The translations under genes were made by a program, and so were the position numbers. From Chthoniobacter sp. (lineage in GTDB: Bacteria; Verrucomicrobiota; Verrucomicrobiia; Chthoniobacterales; Chthoniobacteraceae): DNA of 64,000 bases. The stretch is taken from positions 1-64,000 of the forward strand of contig JAIOPH010000022.1 in assembly GCA_021414005.1 (NCBI GenBank), read 5' to 3'. Every line of letters begins with the position of its first letter. Within the stretch, counting starts at the first letter, position 1. Under the pieces are notes generated by a model. The model was not told the origin of the DNA, searched no databases, and saw nothing but the letters and a program-made list of their open reading frames with translations. This document shows positions 33,159 through 41,815 of the stretch, one piece after another.

Positions 33159-34192
33159 ATGCCCGAGGCGCTCCGCACCACCCCGCGCCGCCTCGGCTGG
33201 CTGCGGCGGCCCGTCTGGTGGCTGCTCCTCGCCCTCGCCACCTTCGGCTGGAGCGGGTGGCGGGCGTATGACTACCGCGCCGCCGTGCGCGAGGCGCGGG
33301 CGGCGGGGTTCGGCTACCGGGAAAGCCCCACGCCCTTCACCGCCATCCGCGCGGACTGGCACGCCGCCTTCCGCCTCGCCACATGGCTCAAGGACACGCA
33401 GGAACTACACCTGCCCGTCGGCACCGACCTCGCCCCGTTCCGGCCCTTGCTCCTCCGCCTCGACCCGACGAGCCTGGATGCTTGGGAATCCCGGAATGTG
33501 GACGCGCTATGCGGGCTCACCCGGCTGCGGGAGCTAAACCTTTCGTACTCGGACGTGATAGACCTCGCCCCGCTGGCCGGACTTGCTCAGTTGCAGGAGC
33601 TTCACCTCAGCCATTGCACGGAGGTGACGAGCCTCGCCCCGCTGGCCGACCTTGCGCATTTGCAACGGCTCGGCCTCGGCGACTGCACCGGCGTGAAAGA
33701 CCTCGCCCCACTGGCCGGCCTCACGCGCTTGCAGTGGCTCTGGATCAACCCCTGCATGGACGTGACGGACCTCGCCCCGCTGGCCGGCCTCGCGCAACTG
33801 CAGGGGCTCAGTCTCGTCGGCTGCACGGGCGTGACCGACCTCGCCCCGCTGGCCGGCCTCGCTCAGTTGCAGCAGCTCTACCTCGTCGGCTGCACCGGCG
33901 TGACCGACCTCGCCTCGCTGGCCGGCCTCGCTCAGTTGCAGCAGCTCTACCTCGGCGGCTGCACCGGCGTGAAAGACCTCGCCCCGCTGGCCGGTCTTAC
34001 GCGGTTGCAGACGCTCACCTCCTCGGCTGCCAGGCGCTGCAAAACGTGGACGGGCTCCGCGGACTCACCGGGCTCTTAAAGCTCGACCTCACCGGCTCCA
34101 ACAACATCCCCGTCCCTGCCCTGCGCGAACTCCGCGCCGCCCTGCCGAACACGCGGATCACTTTCCCGAACGGCAGAGACACCCCACCGTAA
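33159..34192 (+). pseudogene. Membrane-anchored leucine-rich-repeat protein, paralogue 3, frameshifted
   Basis: The same plan as the LRR genes at 6508 and 25999: anchor helix (about 18-32, WWLLLALATFGWSGW), the domain AYDYRAAVREARAAGFGYRE, then seven or eight 23-residue LRR units, several nearly identical in DNA (69-bp period between about 33770 and 33990). The frame is broken near 34016, where one T appears to be missing: the expected LQTLYLLGCQ becomes LQTLTSSAAR and stops at 34079. The other frame continues as GCQALQNVDGLRGLTGLLKL and ends VPALRELRAALPNTRITF at 34192, a normal LRR cap. The open frame without repair is 33159-34079 (306 residues). This is either a real frameshift or an assembly error in a repeat. 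Confidence 0.75.
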
Positions 34193-34257
34193 CCGTCCGC
34201 GCAGGGGGCGGTACGAAAGAAATTGCGGCGGGCGTTTTCTCCGCGCACGGTGGGCGG

Positions 34258-36324
34258 ATGCACCGCTCTGCCTATCTCGCGCTCGTCCTTTGTCTCAGTC
34301 TCGCCGTCGCGGCGGCGCACGGGGAGGTGGTGCCAAAGCGCGGGCTGACGGAGGTGGGCCAGGCACACGTGGAATTGCGCGGCGGGTTCTGGGGGCCGCG
34401 GCTGAAGGCGGCGGCGGCGGTGACGATCCCGCACGCGCTGGATGAGCTGGAGAAGGATGGGCATGTGGCGAATTTCGACAAGGCGGCGGGTGTGGAGAAG
34501 GGTAAGGTGGCGGGGCACTCGGCCTTTGACAGCGATCTCTACAAGGTGCTGGAGGGCGCGGCGTATTCGCTGCGGCATTTCGCGGATCAGCCGCTGCAGT
34601 TACGGGTGGACGGGATGCTGGGGCGCATCCAGGCGGCGCAGCAGAAGGATGGGTTCCTGATCGCTTATTTCATCGTGCAGGAGCAGGATCAGCGGTGGGA
34701 CGATCTGCGGCTGATGCACCAAATGTATTGCGCGGGGCATTATTTCGAGATGGCGACGGCGCTGCAGGGGCTGCCGGGCCAAGGGAAGGTGCTGGATTCG
34801 GCGCGGCGTTTCGCGGATCACATCGACGGAATCTTTGGCCCCGGGAAGCGCTACGACGTGGACGGGCATCAGGAGGTGGAGCTGGCGCTGGTGAAGCTCT
34901 ACCGCGCGACGGGCGAGGCGCGCTACTTGGAGCTGGCGAAGTTTTTTCTGGATGAACGCGGCTACGCGCACGGGACGGAGCGGAAGCCTTTCGACCCCGC
35001 AAAGGCGGTGCCGCCCACGGTGGCGGAGGGTCTGCCGGAGGCGGAGCGCAAGCGGCTGATCTGGCGCAATAGCCTGCGGGTGCGCAACGGGCGGATGCAG
35101 GATCACAAGCCGGTGATCGAGCAGATGGAGGCGGTGGGCCACGCAGTGAGGGCGGGCTACATGTATGGGGCGATGGCGGATGTGCTGCGCTTCGCGGAAG
35201 CGCCGGGCTACGAAAAGGCGCTGGATAGTCTGTGGGCGGATGTGGTGGGGCGGAAGATGTATCTAACGGGCGGGCTGGGGACGAATGAGAAGCGCGATGA
35301 GGGCTTCAGCGATGCCTACGTGCTGCCGAATGCCGGCTACTGTGAGACGTGCGCGGCGATCTCGCATGTGCTGTGGCAGCATCGCATGGCGCTGCTCAAG
35401 GCGGACGCGAAGTATGCGGACGTGATGGAGCTGGCGCTTTACAACGGGGTGCTCTCGGGCATCTCGCTGGCGGGCGATCAGTTCTTTTACCAAAACCCGC
35501 TGGTGGCCAAGGCCAACACGCGCCGCAAGCCGTGGATCGGCCTTTCCTGCTGCCCGACGAATCTCGCGCGGCTGCTGCCGCAAGTCGGCGGGCTGCAGTA
35601 TGCGGTGGGAAAGGATGAGGTCTTTGTAAATCTCTATGCGGCGGGCGAGGCGACGGTGGCGTTTGCAGACACCATCCTCCGCCTCAAACAGGAAACAGAA
35701 TACCCGTGGAATGGGCGCATCCGCCTCACGGTCACGAATGCCGCATACATTGGGAGTGCAAAACCTTGGCCAGAAACAGGCATCGCCCTCCGCATCCCCG
35801 GCTGGGCGCTGGGCCGGCCGGTGCCAAGCGATCTCTACCGCTATCCCGCCGAACCGTCCGCGATCGAGGCCGGTACGTCATTGAAAGTCAACGGCGGGGC
35901 TGTGGACGCCAAGCCGCAGGCCGACGGCTACGTGCATCTCAAGCGAATCTGGAAAACCGGCGATGTGCTGGAACTCGATCTTCCCATGCCCGCGCGGCGC
36001 GTTTATCCGCACGAAAAGATCGTGGCGAATCAAGGGAAGGTCGCCCTCATGCGCGGGCCGGTCGTTTACTGCCTCGAATCCACGGACCAGCCCGAGCCCG
36101 ACCTCGGCACGCTCTACCTGCCGCCGGCCAACGCCCTCACCGCCGAGCATCGCGCGGACCTCCTCGGCGGCGTGACGGTGCTGCGCGCCGAAGGCGTGGC
36201 CGCGGAAACGGGCAAGCCTTTCCAACTCACCGCCGTGCCTGCCTACGCGTGGTCCAATCGCGAGCCCAGCGCGATGACCGTGTGGTTCCGCGAAACGCCC
36301 GAGCCGCCGAAGGTGGAGAAGTAG
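34258..36324 (+). CDS. Glycoside hydrolase family 127-type beta-L-arabinofuranosidase
   Basis: A 688-residue exported enzyme with a signal peptide (about 1-22). Family GH127 (HypBA1-like) releases L-arabinofuranose from plant glycans and glycoproteins such as hydroxyproline-linked oligosaccharides. The metal/catalytic set is visible: E363 and C365 in YCETCAAISH, and the pair C431/C432 in GLSCCPTNLARLL, one of which is the expected nucleophile. ELRGGFWGPRLKAA and GGLGTNEKRDEGFSDAYVLP are typical of the family. Length is normal. There is no SusD or other glycan-use gene next to it. The exact sugar specificity is inferred from the family. Confidence 0.9.
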   Translation: MHRSAYLALVLCLSLAVAAAHGEVVPKRGLTEVGQAHVELRGGFWGPRLKAAAAVTIPHALDELEKDGHVANFDKAAGVEKGKVAGHSAFDSDLYKVLEGAAYSLRHFADQPLQLRVDGMLGRIQAAQQKDGFLIAYFIVQEQDQRWDDLRLMHQMYCAGHYFEMATALQGLPGQGKVLDSARRFADHIDGIFGPGKRYDVDGHQEVELALVKLYRATGEARYLELAKFFLDERGYAHGTERKPFDPAKAVPPTVAEGLPEAERKRLIWRNSLRVRNGRMQDHKPVIEQMEAVGHAVRAGYMYGAMADVLRFAEAPGYEKALDSLWADVVGRKMYLTGGLGTNEKRDEGFSDAYVLPNAGYCETCAAISHVLWQHRMALLKADAKYADVMELALYNGVLSGISLAGDQFFYQNPLVAKANTRRKPWIGLSCCPTNLARLLPQVGGLQYAVGKDEVFVNLYAAGEATVAFADTILRLKQETEYPWNGRIRLTVTNAAYIGSAKPWPETGIALRIPGWALGRPVPSDLYRYPAEPSAIEAGTSLKVNGGAVDAKPQADGYVHLKRIWKTGDVLELDLPMPARRVYPHEKIVANQGKVALMRGPVVYCLESTDQPEPDLGTLYLPPANALTAEHRADLLGGVTVLRAEGVAAETGKPFQLTAVPAYAWSNREPSAMTVWFRETPEPPKVEK

Positions 36325-36353
36325 CGCGGCGCGTGCGGCGGGATGAACCTGCT

Positions 36354-36518
36354 GTCATCCTGAGCGCAGCTTCGCGCGGGCGAAGGTGGAGGCGAAGCGC
36401 AGTCGAAGGACCTCTAACATTTCCTCGGACGTGGCGGTGGGCGGCGGAAAAAAGTTAGAGGTCCTTCGACTGGCGTTCCCGCCCGCCTGCGCCCGTCGGG
36501 AACTCCGCTCAGGATGAC
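36354..36518. repeat. 165-bp palindromic repeat element (two 65-bp inverted arms)
   Basis: The left arm (36354-36418) runs from GTCATCCTGAGCG to AGTCGAAGGACCTCTAAC. The right arm (36454-36518) is its inverted counterpart, GTTAGAGGTCCTTCGACT to CGCTCAGGATGAC. The arm ends are complementary and the arm centres diverge. A 35-bp loop separates them. The element lies between the GH127 and tcdA genes and overlaps the last codons of tcdA. Other, one-armed copies are at 28753 and 1768. Confidence 0.85.
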
Positions 36519-37321
36519 GGAAGATTTTTCTCCTCCTCCACGCCGAGCGCGAGGCGGCGGACGACCTCCCCAGCGGCGGCGAAACCAAACGCGCCGGTGA
36601 CGAAGGTGGCGGTGCCGAAGCCGGTGGCGCAGTCGAGTTTCAGGCTGCTCGCGGGCTCGGGCTCGGTGGCGCAGGTGCCGTCCGCCCACGGATAATGCGG
36701 GGCCTCGGGCGAGAAGACGCACGGGATACCGAAGGACTCGCGCGGGGCGCGGGGAAAGGCGCACTCGCGGCGGAGCTTGCGGCGGACCTGGCGGAGCAGT
36801 TCGTCCTGCACGGTATGCGCGAGGTCGGCGAGGCGCACGGCGGTGCCGTCGCGCTTGCCGCCGGCGCCGCCCATGGTGAGCACGGGGAGGCCGCGCTCGC
36901 GGCAGGCGACGATGATGGCGCATTTGTTGGCGAGGCGGTCGGTGGCGTCGATAACGAAGGAGTAGTGCGGCTCGAGCAGCCGCGCGGCGGTGGTGGCGGT
37001 GAAAAATTCCGTAACGCTCGCGACGGTGCAGCCGGGATGGATGAGCCGCACGCGCTCGGCGAGCACGTCCACTTTCGCGCGCCCGATCTGGCCGTCGAGC
37101 GCAGGGAGCTGGCGGTTGACGTTGGTGACGCAGACGTCGTCGAGGTCGATCATGGTAAGCGCGCCGACGCCGGAGCGCGCGAGGGCTTCCACGGTCCACG
37201 AGCCGACGCCGCCGACGCCGATCACGCAAACGTGCGCGGCGCGCAGCCGGGCGAGGCCGGCGTTTCCATACAGCCGCGCGAGCCCGCCGAAACGCCGCGC
37301 GAAATCATCGTCCGGCGACAT
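36509..37321 (-). CDS. tcdA: tRNA threonylcarbamoyladenosine dehydratase (TcdA/CsdL)
   Basis: An E1-like (ThiF fold) ATP-dependent enzyme that cyclises t6A37 to ct6A in tRNAs. It is 270 residues. The N terminus RFGGLARLYG is characteristic of TcdA. The nucleotide-binding motif is CVIGVGGVGSWTVEALARSG. DLDDVCVTNVNRQLPALDG carries the ATP-binding Asp and the Asn/Arg of the family. DATDRLANK also fits. Its start overlaps the stop of hslO by 17 bp, so both are likely one transcript with hslO upstream. Its last codons fall inside the palindromic element. Confidence 0.9.
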   Translation of the reverse strand: MSPDDDFARRFGGLARLYGNAGLARLRAAHVCVIGVGGVGSWTVEALARSGVGALTMIDLDDVCVTNVNRQLPALDGQIGRAKVDVLAERVRLIHPGCTVASVTEFFTATTAARLLEPHYSFVIDATDRLANKCAIIVACRERGLPVLTMGGAGGKRDGTAVRLADLAHTVQDELLRQVRRKLRRECAFPRAPRESFGIPCVFSPEAPHYPWADGTCATEPEPASSLKLDCATGFGTATFVTGAFGFAAAGEVVRRLALGVEEEKNLPSS

Positions 37322-38114
37322 ACGCCTCCAGGGCCTCGCGCGTGATGGTGTGCCGCGCGCCGCAGCGGGGGCAGCTCATGCGCAGCTTTTCCTCCGCGCC
37401 GAAGAGGCCCTCGGGATCCTGCTGCATCACCGATGCGAGCACGGCAAACATCCGCTCCTGCGAGCACCCGCACTCCCAGCGGTAGCGCCGCGTTTCGAGA
37501 AGGCTCAGCTCCTCGGTGGCATCCAGCGTGAGCATGGCGGCGTCGTCCAGCCCCTCCAGCCACGCCAGGTCGCACTGCGGCTGCGCGGAGAGAAAGACGA
37601 AATCCTCGGGGCCGAACTGAAAGAAGCGCGCGGGCCGCTGCTCGCTCCGCGCGTAGTATTGCTCGACCGCGCGGAAGACCTCCGCACCCGTGAACTCGAC
37701 CGCGCTGCGCCGCGTATCCGCGCGCTCGCGCACCACGTCGGCGACGAAAAGCTGGCGGCCATCCTCTTTCACATCCTCGGTGAAAAGCTGGCCGATGACG
37801 GTGCCGAGCCGGTTGTCGCTGGCGACGAAAAGATTCAGCAGCGGCTGCTGGAAATGGATGGTCCACGCCGCGGCCTCGCTCCACGGGCGCGACGCCGCGT
37901 GCAGCGTCATGGCGGCGAGCGCCTGCTTGAGCAGTTCATCGTGCGCGGGATCGTGCTGCGCGCCGAGCTGGCCCTGGTGCAGGTAGTAGTCCACGTAGAG
38001 GTCGCCGAAATCGGCGCGCGTGAGCAGCGCGTTACGTCCGCGGACAAAGTAGCTGCGCACTTCGAGGCCGCCCTCGGGAGGCGTGGTATCGGGATCATTC
38101 ACAACGCCGACCAT
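37305..38114 (-). CDS. hslO: Hsp33 redox-regulated chaperone
   Basis: A 269-residue cytoplasmic holdase activated by oxidation. The C-terminal zinc switch has the four expected cysteines, C215 and C217 (WECGCSQERM) and C248 and C251 (MSCPRCGARHTIT), with the CxC-x30-CxxC layout of Hsp33. The N-terminal part, with FVRGRNALLTRADFGDLY and the two-layer fold, matches in length. The gene overlaps tcdA by 17 bp and is preceded by the DUF1802 gene on the same strand 45 bp away. Confidence 0.93.
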   Translation of the reverse strand: MVGVVNDPDTTPPEGGLEVRSYFVRGRNALLTRADFGDLYVDYYLHQGQLGAQHDPAHDELLKQALAAMTLHAASRPWSEAAAWTIHFQQPLLNLFVASDNRLGTVIGQLFTEDVKEDGRQLFVADVVRERADTRRSAVEFTGAEVFRAVEQYYARSEQRPARFFQFGPEDFVFLSAQPQCDLAWLEGLDDAAMLTLDATEELSLLETRRYRWECGCSQERMFAVLASVMQQDPEGLFGAEEKLRMSCPRCGARHTITREALEAYVAGR

Positions 38115-38159
38115 GACGCGCCTTTTTCCGGCGCGCAGCTTTTTCTTGAGCGCACGCGC

Positions 38160-38705
38160 TCAGGCTTGCAGGACCGCACGGATCTCGCGCTCGCGGGCCT
38201 GATGCGTGGCGGCGTCGAGCACGTCGGCAGCGCGGGTGTCGGCGGGCTCGGGGAGCGTGATCCACGAGCGGCAGCCGCCGAAACGCGGGGCATCCGGGAA
38301 GATGAAAGGTTCCGCCAGCCGGGCCACGCGCACGAAGGCGAGACTCACGGCGGGGTTGCCGTCCTGCTGGAAGCGCTTTCCGATTTCCGTCTCCTGCCAA
38401 AGATGGAACGGCGCGAGTGCGCGCACCTTTTCCCAATCCGTGACATCTTCCGTCCACTCCACGCGCACGCGGTAGCGAACCTCGTGCTGGCCGTCGGCAC
38501 GCGGAGCCGGCAGCGCAGTGGTGGGCGGGAGCTTGAGCTTGGCGACCTGCTCGTGAAAGAGCGTGGGGAAAAGCAGGAACTCCGGGTGTTCAAAGCGAAA
38601 GCCCGCGCGACCCTCGGCGATGCCGCCTTTGCGGATGATGATGCTCTGCTCGCCGCGCCCGAGCGCGTCGCAGATGAGCGTCCATTCTTTGAAACCGAAG
38701 GGCAT
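38160..38705 (-). CDS. DUF1802 family protein
   Basis: A 181-residue soluble protein. The N-terminal FKEWTLICDALGRGEQSIII then RKGGIAEGRAGF, and the following HPEFLLFPTLFHEQ, are the defining blocks of DUF1802. A second region (SLAFVRVARLAEPF) is also conserved. No catalytic residues are established for this family. The gene lies 6 bp before the stop of the CxxCH protein gene, on the same strand, and precedes hslO, so an hslO transcript may include it. Confidence 0.8.
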   Translation of the reverse strand: MPFGFKEWTLICDALGRGEQSIIIRKGGIAEGRAGFRFEHPEFLLFPTLFHEQVAKLKLPPTTALPAPRADGQHEVRYRVRVEWTEDVTDWEKVRALAPFHLWQETEIGKRFQQDGNPAVSLAFVRVARLAEPFIFPDAPRFGGCRSWITLPEPADTRAADVLDAATHQAREREIRAVLQA

Positions 38706-38711
38706 CGCGCG

Positions 38712-40913
38712 TTACTTTGGCAGCGAGGCGCGCAGTTCGGCGGCAGTCCACGGCTGCGTGCGCGCTTTGGTCGCGGCCCGCAGCGCGGCCACATCGGCGG
38801 GACTCACGAAGCCGGCCTTGTTGCCAAAATTCGTGCGCACATAGCTGAGCACGCCGGCGATCCAGGCGTCGTCGTTCGTCGCCATCGCAATCATCTGACC
38901 CTCGTATTTTTTCCCGTCAATGTCGCCGATCAGGCCGTGGAGCAGCACCTTGATGCCGCCATCCTGGTGACCGTTGATCGTCTTCGAGCCCGCGAGCGAA
39001 GGCGCGAGCATGGCACCCGGCGCCGCCCCGGCCATCGGCAGGCCTTTGGCGTCCGCGCCGTGGCACGTCGCGCAAAGCGTGGTGAAAGCGGTCTTGCCGG
39101 TCTCGTAGATTTTCTTCTGCTCCGGATTCATCGCCAACCCCGCGGCGGGCGGCGGCGCGGGCAGATGGCCCACGATCTCTTTTACCCCGCGCGCCGCGGT
39201 CGGCGTGTTGAGCTTGGCGACGAGCGTCGGCCACTCCGGCAGATCGAGTTGCTTCGCGGTGAGCACGGACTGGATCGCCACGTCGGTGTCCTTGTCCAGC
39301 GCCGCCGCCATCACATCCGCGCCGAGCGTCTTCTCGCCTTTTTGGAAAAGGGATTCGCCCACCCGCAGCGCGGCGATGCGAAGCTGCGGATGGTTATCTT
39401 TGAGCCTCTCGCGCACCAGCGCGGGCGTGAGCGCGCCGAGCCCTTCCAGCGTCCAGAGCGCGTGCAAGCGGGCGAACTCATTCCGGTCCGTCCGCGCCAT
39501 CGTGGTGAGCGCGGCCACCACAGACTTGTCCTGTTTCAAAACGAGGAGCTTCTGCGCGGTGTCGCGCCACCAGCCGTTGGGGTGGCCGAGATACGCCACG
39601 AGTTGCGCGGGCGTTGCCGTGTTCATACGCGGCTGCGGGCCGGGTGTCATGCTCGTGTGGACGAGCCGCCAGATGCGCCCGTGGCCGAAGACATTTTGCA
39701 GACCGTACTGCTCCACGACGCCGCGCAGATACGAGCCACCGCGCACCCAGTTTCCCTCCTGAATGATGCCGCGATACATATCCACGATGTAGAGCGTGCC
39801 GTCGGGCGCGTTGGCGCAATTCACTGGACGAAAACACGGATCGGTCGAGCGGAGAAACTCCGACTTCGCCTCCTGATATGGATTGCTCAGCGTGGTGAAA
39901 CCCTCCTTCGCCTCGACCTTCGCGCGGCGCACCAGCCGGCCCACCGGCTCGCCAAAGAACAAGTCCCCGCGCAGCTCCGCGGGCAGCCGGTCGCCGCGGT
40001 AAAACTCCGAGCCGCAGGTCGCCGTGAAATGGTTCAGCGTTTTGTCCTCTTTACGAAAGCGCCCGCCGCCGCCCTGAACATCGGCCAGCCCCACCAGCGG
40101 CCACACCACATCGAAGCCCGGCGCAAACTGCCCGCCCGGATTGAACGCGCCATAGAGCACCGGTTGCTGGAAACTGCGCGGTCCCTGCTCCCCGCCCGCG
40201 TTCATGAAAAGCAGCTTGCCGAAATTGTCCTGGCACAGTCCCCACTGCCCGCCGTTCCCCGCGACCTTCTCCTTCACCGCGCCCGTCGGCGTCCAGCGCA
40301 GGCGGTAGTCGTTGTAAGTCGAGTAGAGGCCGTTATCGAGCGCCCACACCATCCCGTTCGGCTGATGCTCCAGATTTCCCCCGCGCCCGCCGCCGACATA
40401 GAACGGCTCCTTTTTGTCCGAGACGCCGTCGCCGTCCGTGTCCGCGTAAATGAAAAGGTCGTTCGTGTTCGTCTCGCCCACGATAATCCGCCCTTTGTCC
40501 AGCGCGACGAGCATTCGCGGGAGCACGAGCTGGTCGATGAAAACGGTGTGCTTGTCATACACGCCGTCGCCTTTCGACGACCAATGCAGCGACACGCGGC
40601 CCAGCTTGTCGAACTGGTTCTTGCCGTCGATGTCCTGCATGTAGGTGCGCAGCTCGGCGACAAACATGCGCCCATCGCCATCGAACGCGATGACGCCCGG
40701 CTCCTTGATCTCCGGCTCGCTCAGCACCGGCTCCAGCCGGTATCCCGGCGGCAGTTGAAAACTCTTCGCCTCCTCCTGCACGGACTTCGCCACCACCGGA
40801 GCCGGAGCCGCAGTTCCATCCGCCGGCGGCGTCTCCGCTGCCAGTGCGCTGGCCCCCAGCGCGGCGAGCATGGTGAAAAGGGAGCGCGAAAACGGCAGCG
40901 GGCGATGTTTCAT
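38712..40913 (-). CDS. PVC-type heme-binding CxxCH protein with dehydrogenase-like propeller
   Basis: A 733-residue exported protein. A signal peptide (about 1-26, ALAAET) leads to a beta-propeller (about 50-430). The propeller has VIAFDGDGRMFVAELRTYMQ and DTDGDGVSDKKEPFYVGGGR (calcium-like loop), which define the PVC membrane-bound dehydrogenase domain. HEAT-like helices follow (about 440-570). At the C terminus is a single c-type cytochrome domain with heme motif CATCH at 614-618 and TNDDAWIAGVLSYVRTNFG after it. Such proteins occur in great number in Planctomycetes and Verrucomicrobia and are thought to oxidise sugars or alcohols. The start is the ATG of MKHRPLPFSRSLF; upstream in-frame codons look non-coding. 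Confidence 0.9.
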   Translation of the reverse strand: MKHRPLPFSRSLFTMLAALGASALAAETPPADGTAAPAPVVAKSVQEEAKSFQLPPGYRLEPVLSEPEIKEPGVIAFDGDGRMFVAELRTYMQDIDGKNQFDKLGRVSLHWSSKGDGVYDKHTVFIDQLVLPRMLVALDKGRIIVGETNTNDLFIYADTDGDGVSDKKEPFYVGGGRGGNLEHQPNGMVWALDNGLYSTYNDYRLRWTPTGAVKEKVAGNGGQWGLCQDNFGKLLFMNAGGEQGPRSFQQPVLYGAFNPGGQFAPGFDVVWPLVGLADVQGGGGRFRKEDKTLNHFTATCGSEFYRGDRLPAELRGDLFFGEPVGRLVRRAKVEAKEGFTTLSNPYQEAKSEFLRSTDPCFRPVNCANAPDGTLYIVDMYRGIIQEGNWVRGGSYLRGVVEQYGLQNVFGHGRIWRLVHTSMTPGPQPRMNTATPAQLVAYLGHPNGWWRDTAQKLLVLKQDKSVVAALTTMARTDRNEFARLHALWTLEGLGALTPALVRERLKDNHPQLRIAALRVGESLFQKGEKTLGADVMAAALDKDTDVAIQSVLTAKQLDLPEWPTLVAKLNTPTAARGVKEIVGHLPAPPPAAGLAMNPEQKKIYETGKTAFTTLCATCHGADAKGLPMAGAAPGAMLAPSLAGSKTINGHQDGGIKVLLHGLIGDIDGKKYEGQMIAMATNDDAWIAGVLSYVRTNFGNKAGFVSPADVAALRAATKARTQPWTAAELRASLPK

Positions 40914-40986
40914 AGAATGGAGCGCGGACGATGCGCACGGAACAAATCCCCGGCCAAGCGAAACCTTAGTGCCCACGCCTGCCCCC

Positions 40987-41661
40987 CTACCCCGCCGGCG
41001 TAAAGCCCATGACGAGGTCAAAACGCGCGGCGAGTTCGCCCGCCTTGGCATCTTTGAGCGGGGCGAAATCCACGGTGAGGGCAGCGCGTTGCGCGTCATC
41101 TTTCACGCTGCGCCAGATGCCGTCCTTTTCGTTGGCGGGCTCGCCCTTGATGTAGCACTGCGTCGTCCATCTTTCGCGGCCCTTGGTTTTCACCGCGACG
41201 TGGATGTGCGGGGCGCGGCCGGGGTAGGAGACGGGCTTGATGGTGCGGAAAAGATACTCGCCCGTGCTGCCGGTAATGAAGCGCCCGAAGCCCTGGAAAT
41301 TTTTGTCGCGTTTGTCGGCGTTGCCGGTGCCGCTGTGGAGATACGCACCGTTTTTGTCGCATTGCCAAATCTCGATGGTCGCATTGCGCATCGGCGCGCC
41401 GGTGGCGTCGAGGATGCGTCCGCTGAGATAGGTGATCTCGCCGACGGCGGGCGTGAGGCTGTCGTTGACGATGATGAGGTCGTTGTCGGTGTCGAGCGGG
41501 AGATGGTCCGGGTAAAACGGCCCCTCGGTCTGGCGCGGGGTGCGGAGGAGTTCCTCGGCGAAAACGCCGGGCGTGGCGAAGAGGGCAATGGCGAGCGCAC
41601 CGCGGGAGAGGAAGCGGCGGCGGTCGAAAGCGGCGGGCGGGAGGAGCGGGGAGGTTTTCAT
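40987..41661 (-). CDS. Intradiol ring-cleavage dioxygenase-like protein with Tat signal
   Basis: A 224-residue protein of the intradiol (catechol 1,2-dioxygenase/protocatechuate) fold. A Tat-like signal FDRRRFLSRGALAIALFATP is near the start. The non-heme iron ligands of the family appear as QTEGPFYPDHL (tyrosine), PVSYPGRAPHIHVAV (tyrosine and the His-x-His pair) in the usual order. A beta-sandwich with GRILDATGAPMRNATIEIW lies between. Exported members act on aromatic or lignin-like substrates, but the substrate cannot be told. The gene is divergent from tag, 154 bp apart. Confidence 0.85.
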   Translation of the reverse strand: MKTSPLLPPAAFDRRRFLSRGALAIALFATPGVFAEELLRTPRQTEGPFYPDHLPLDTDNDLIIVNDSLTPAVGEITYLSGRILDATGAPMRNATIEIWQCDKNGAYLHSGTGNADKRDKNFQGFGRFITGSTGEYLFRTIKPVSYPGRAPHIHVAVKTKGRERWTTQCYIKGEPANEKDGIWRSVKDDAQRAALTVDFAPLKDAKAGELAARFDLVMGFTPAG

Positions 41662-41815
41662 TGGTGAAAAAGGCTTCGTCCAAAACGGCGGAAAGGCGAG
41701 GAAGTTTCGGCGGTGTTTTGCGCAGCAGCAAAAAACATCCGCGTGCCAGGACAGCGGCCATCCATCCCCTTCCCTTCTGCTTGCCACGCCCGCGCATTTC
41801 CTGTTTCCACACGCC

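Noticed and set aside
36990..41003. A 1337-codon plus-strand frame through tcdA, hslO and the CxxCH gene
   Set aside because: Shadow frame of several strong minus-strand genes.
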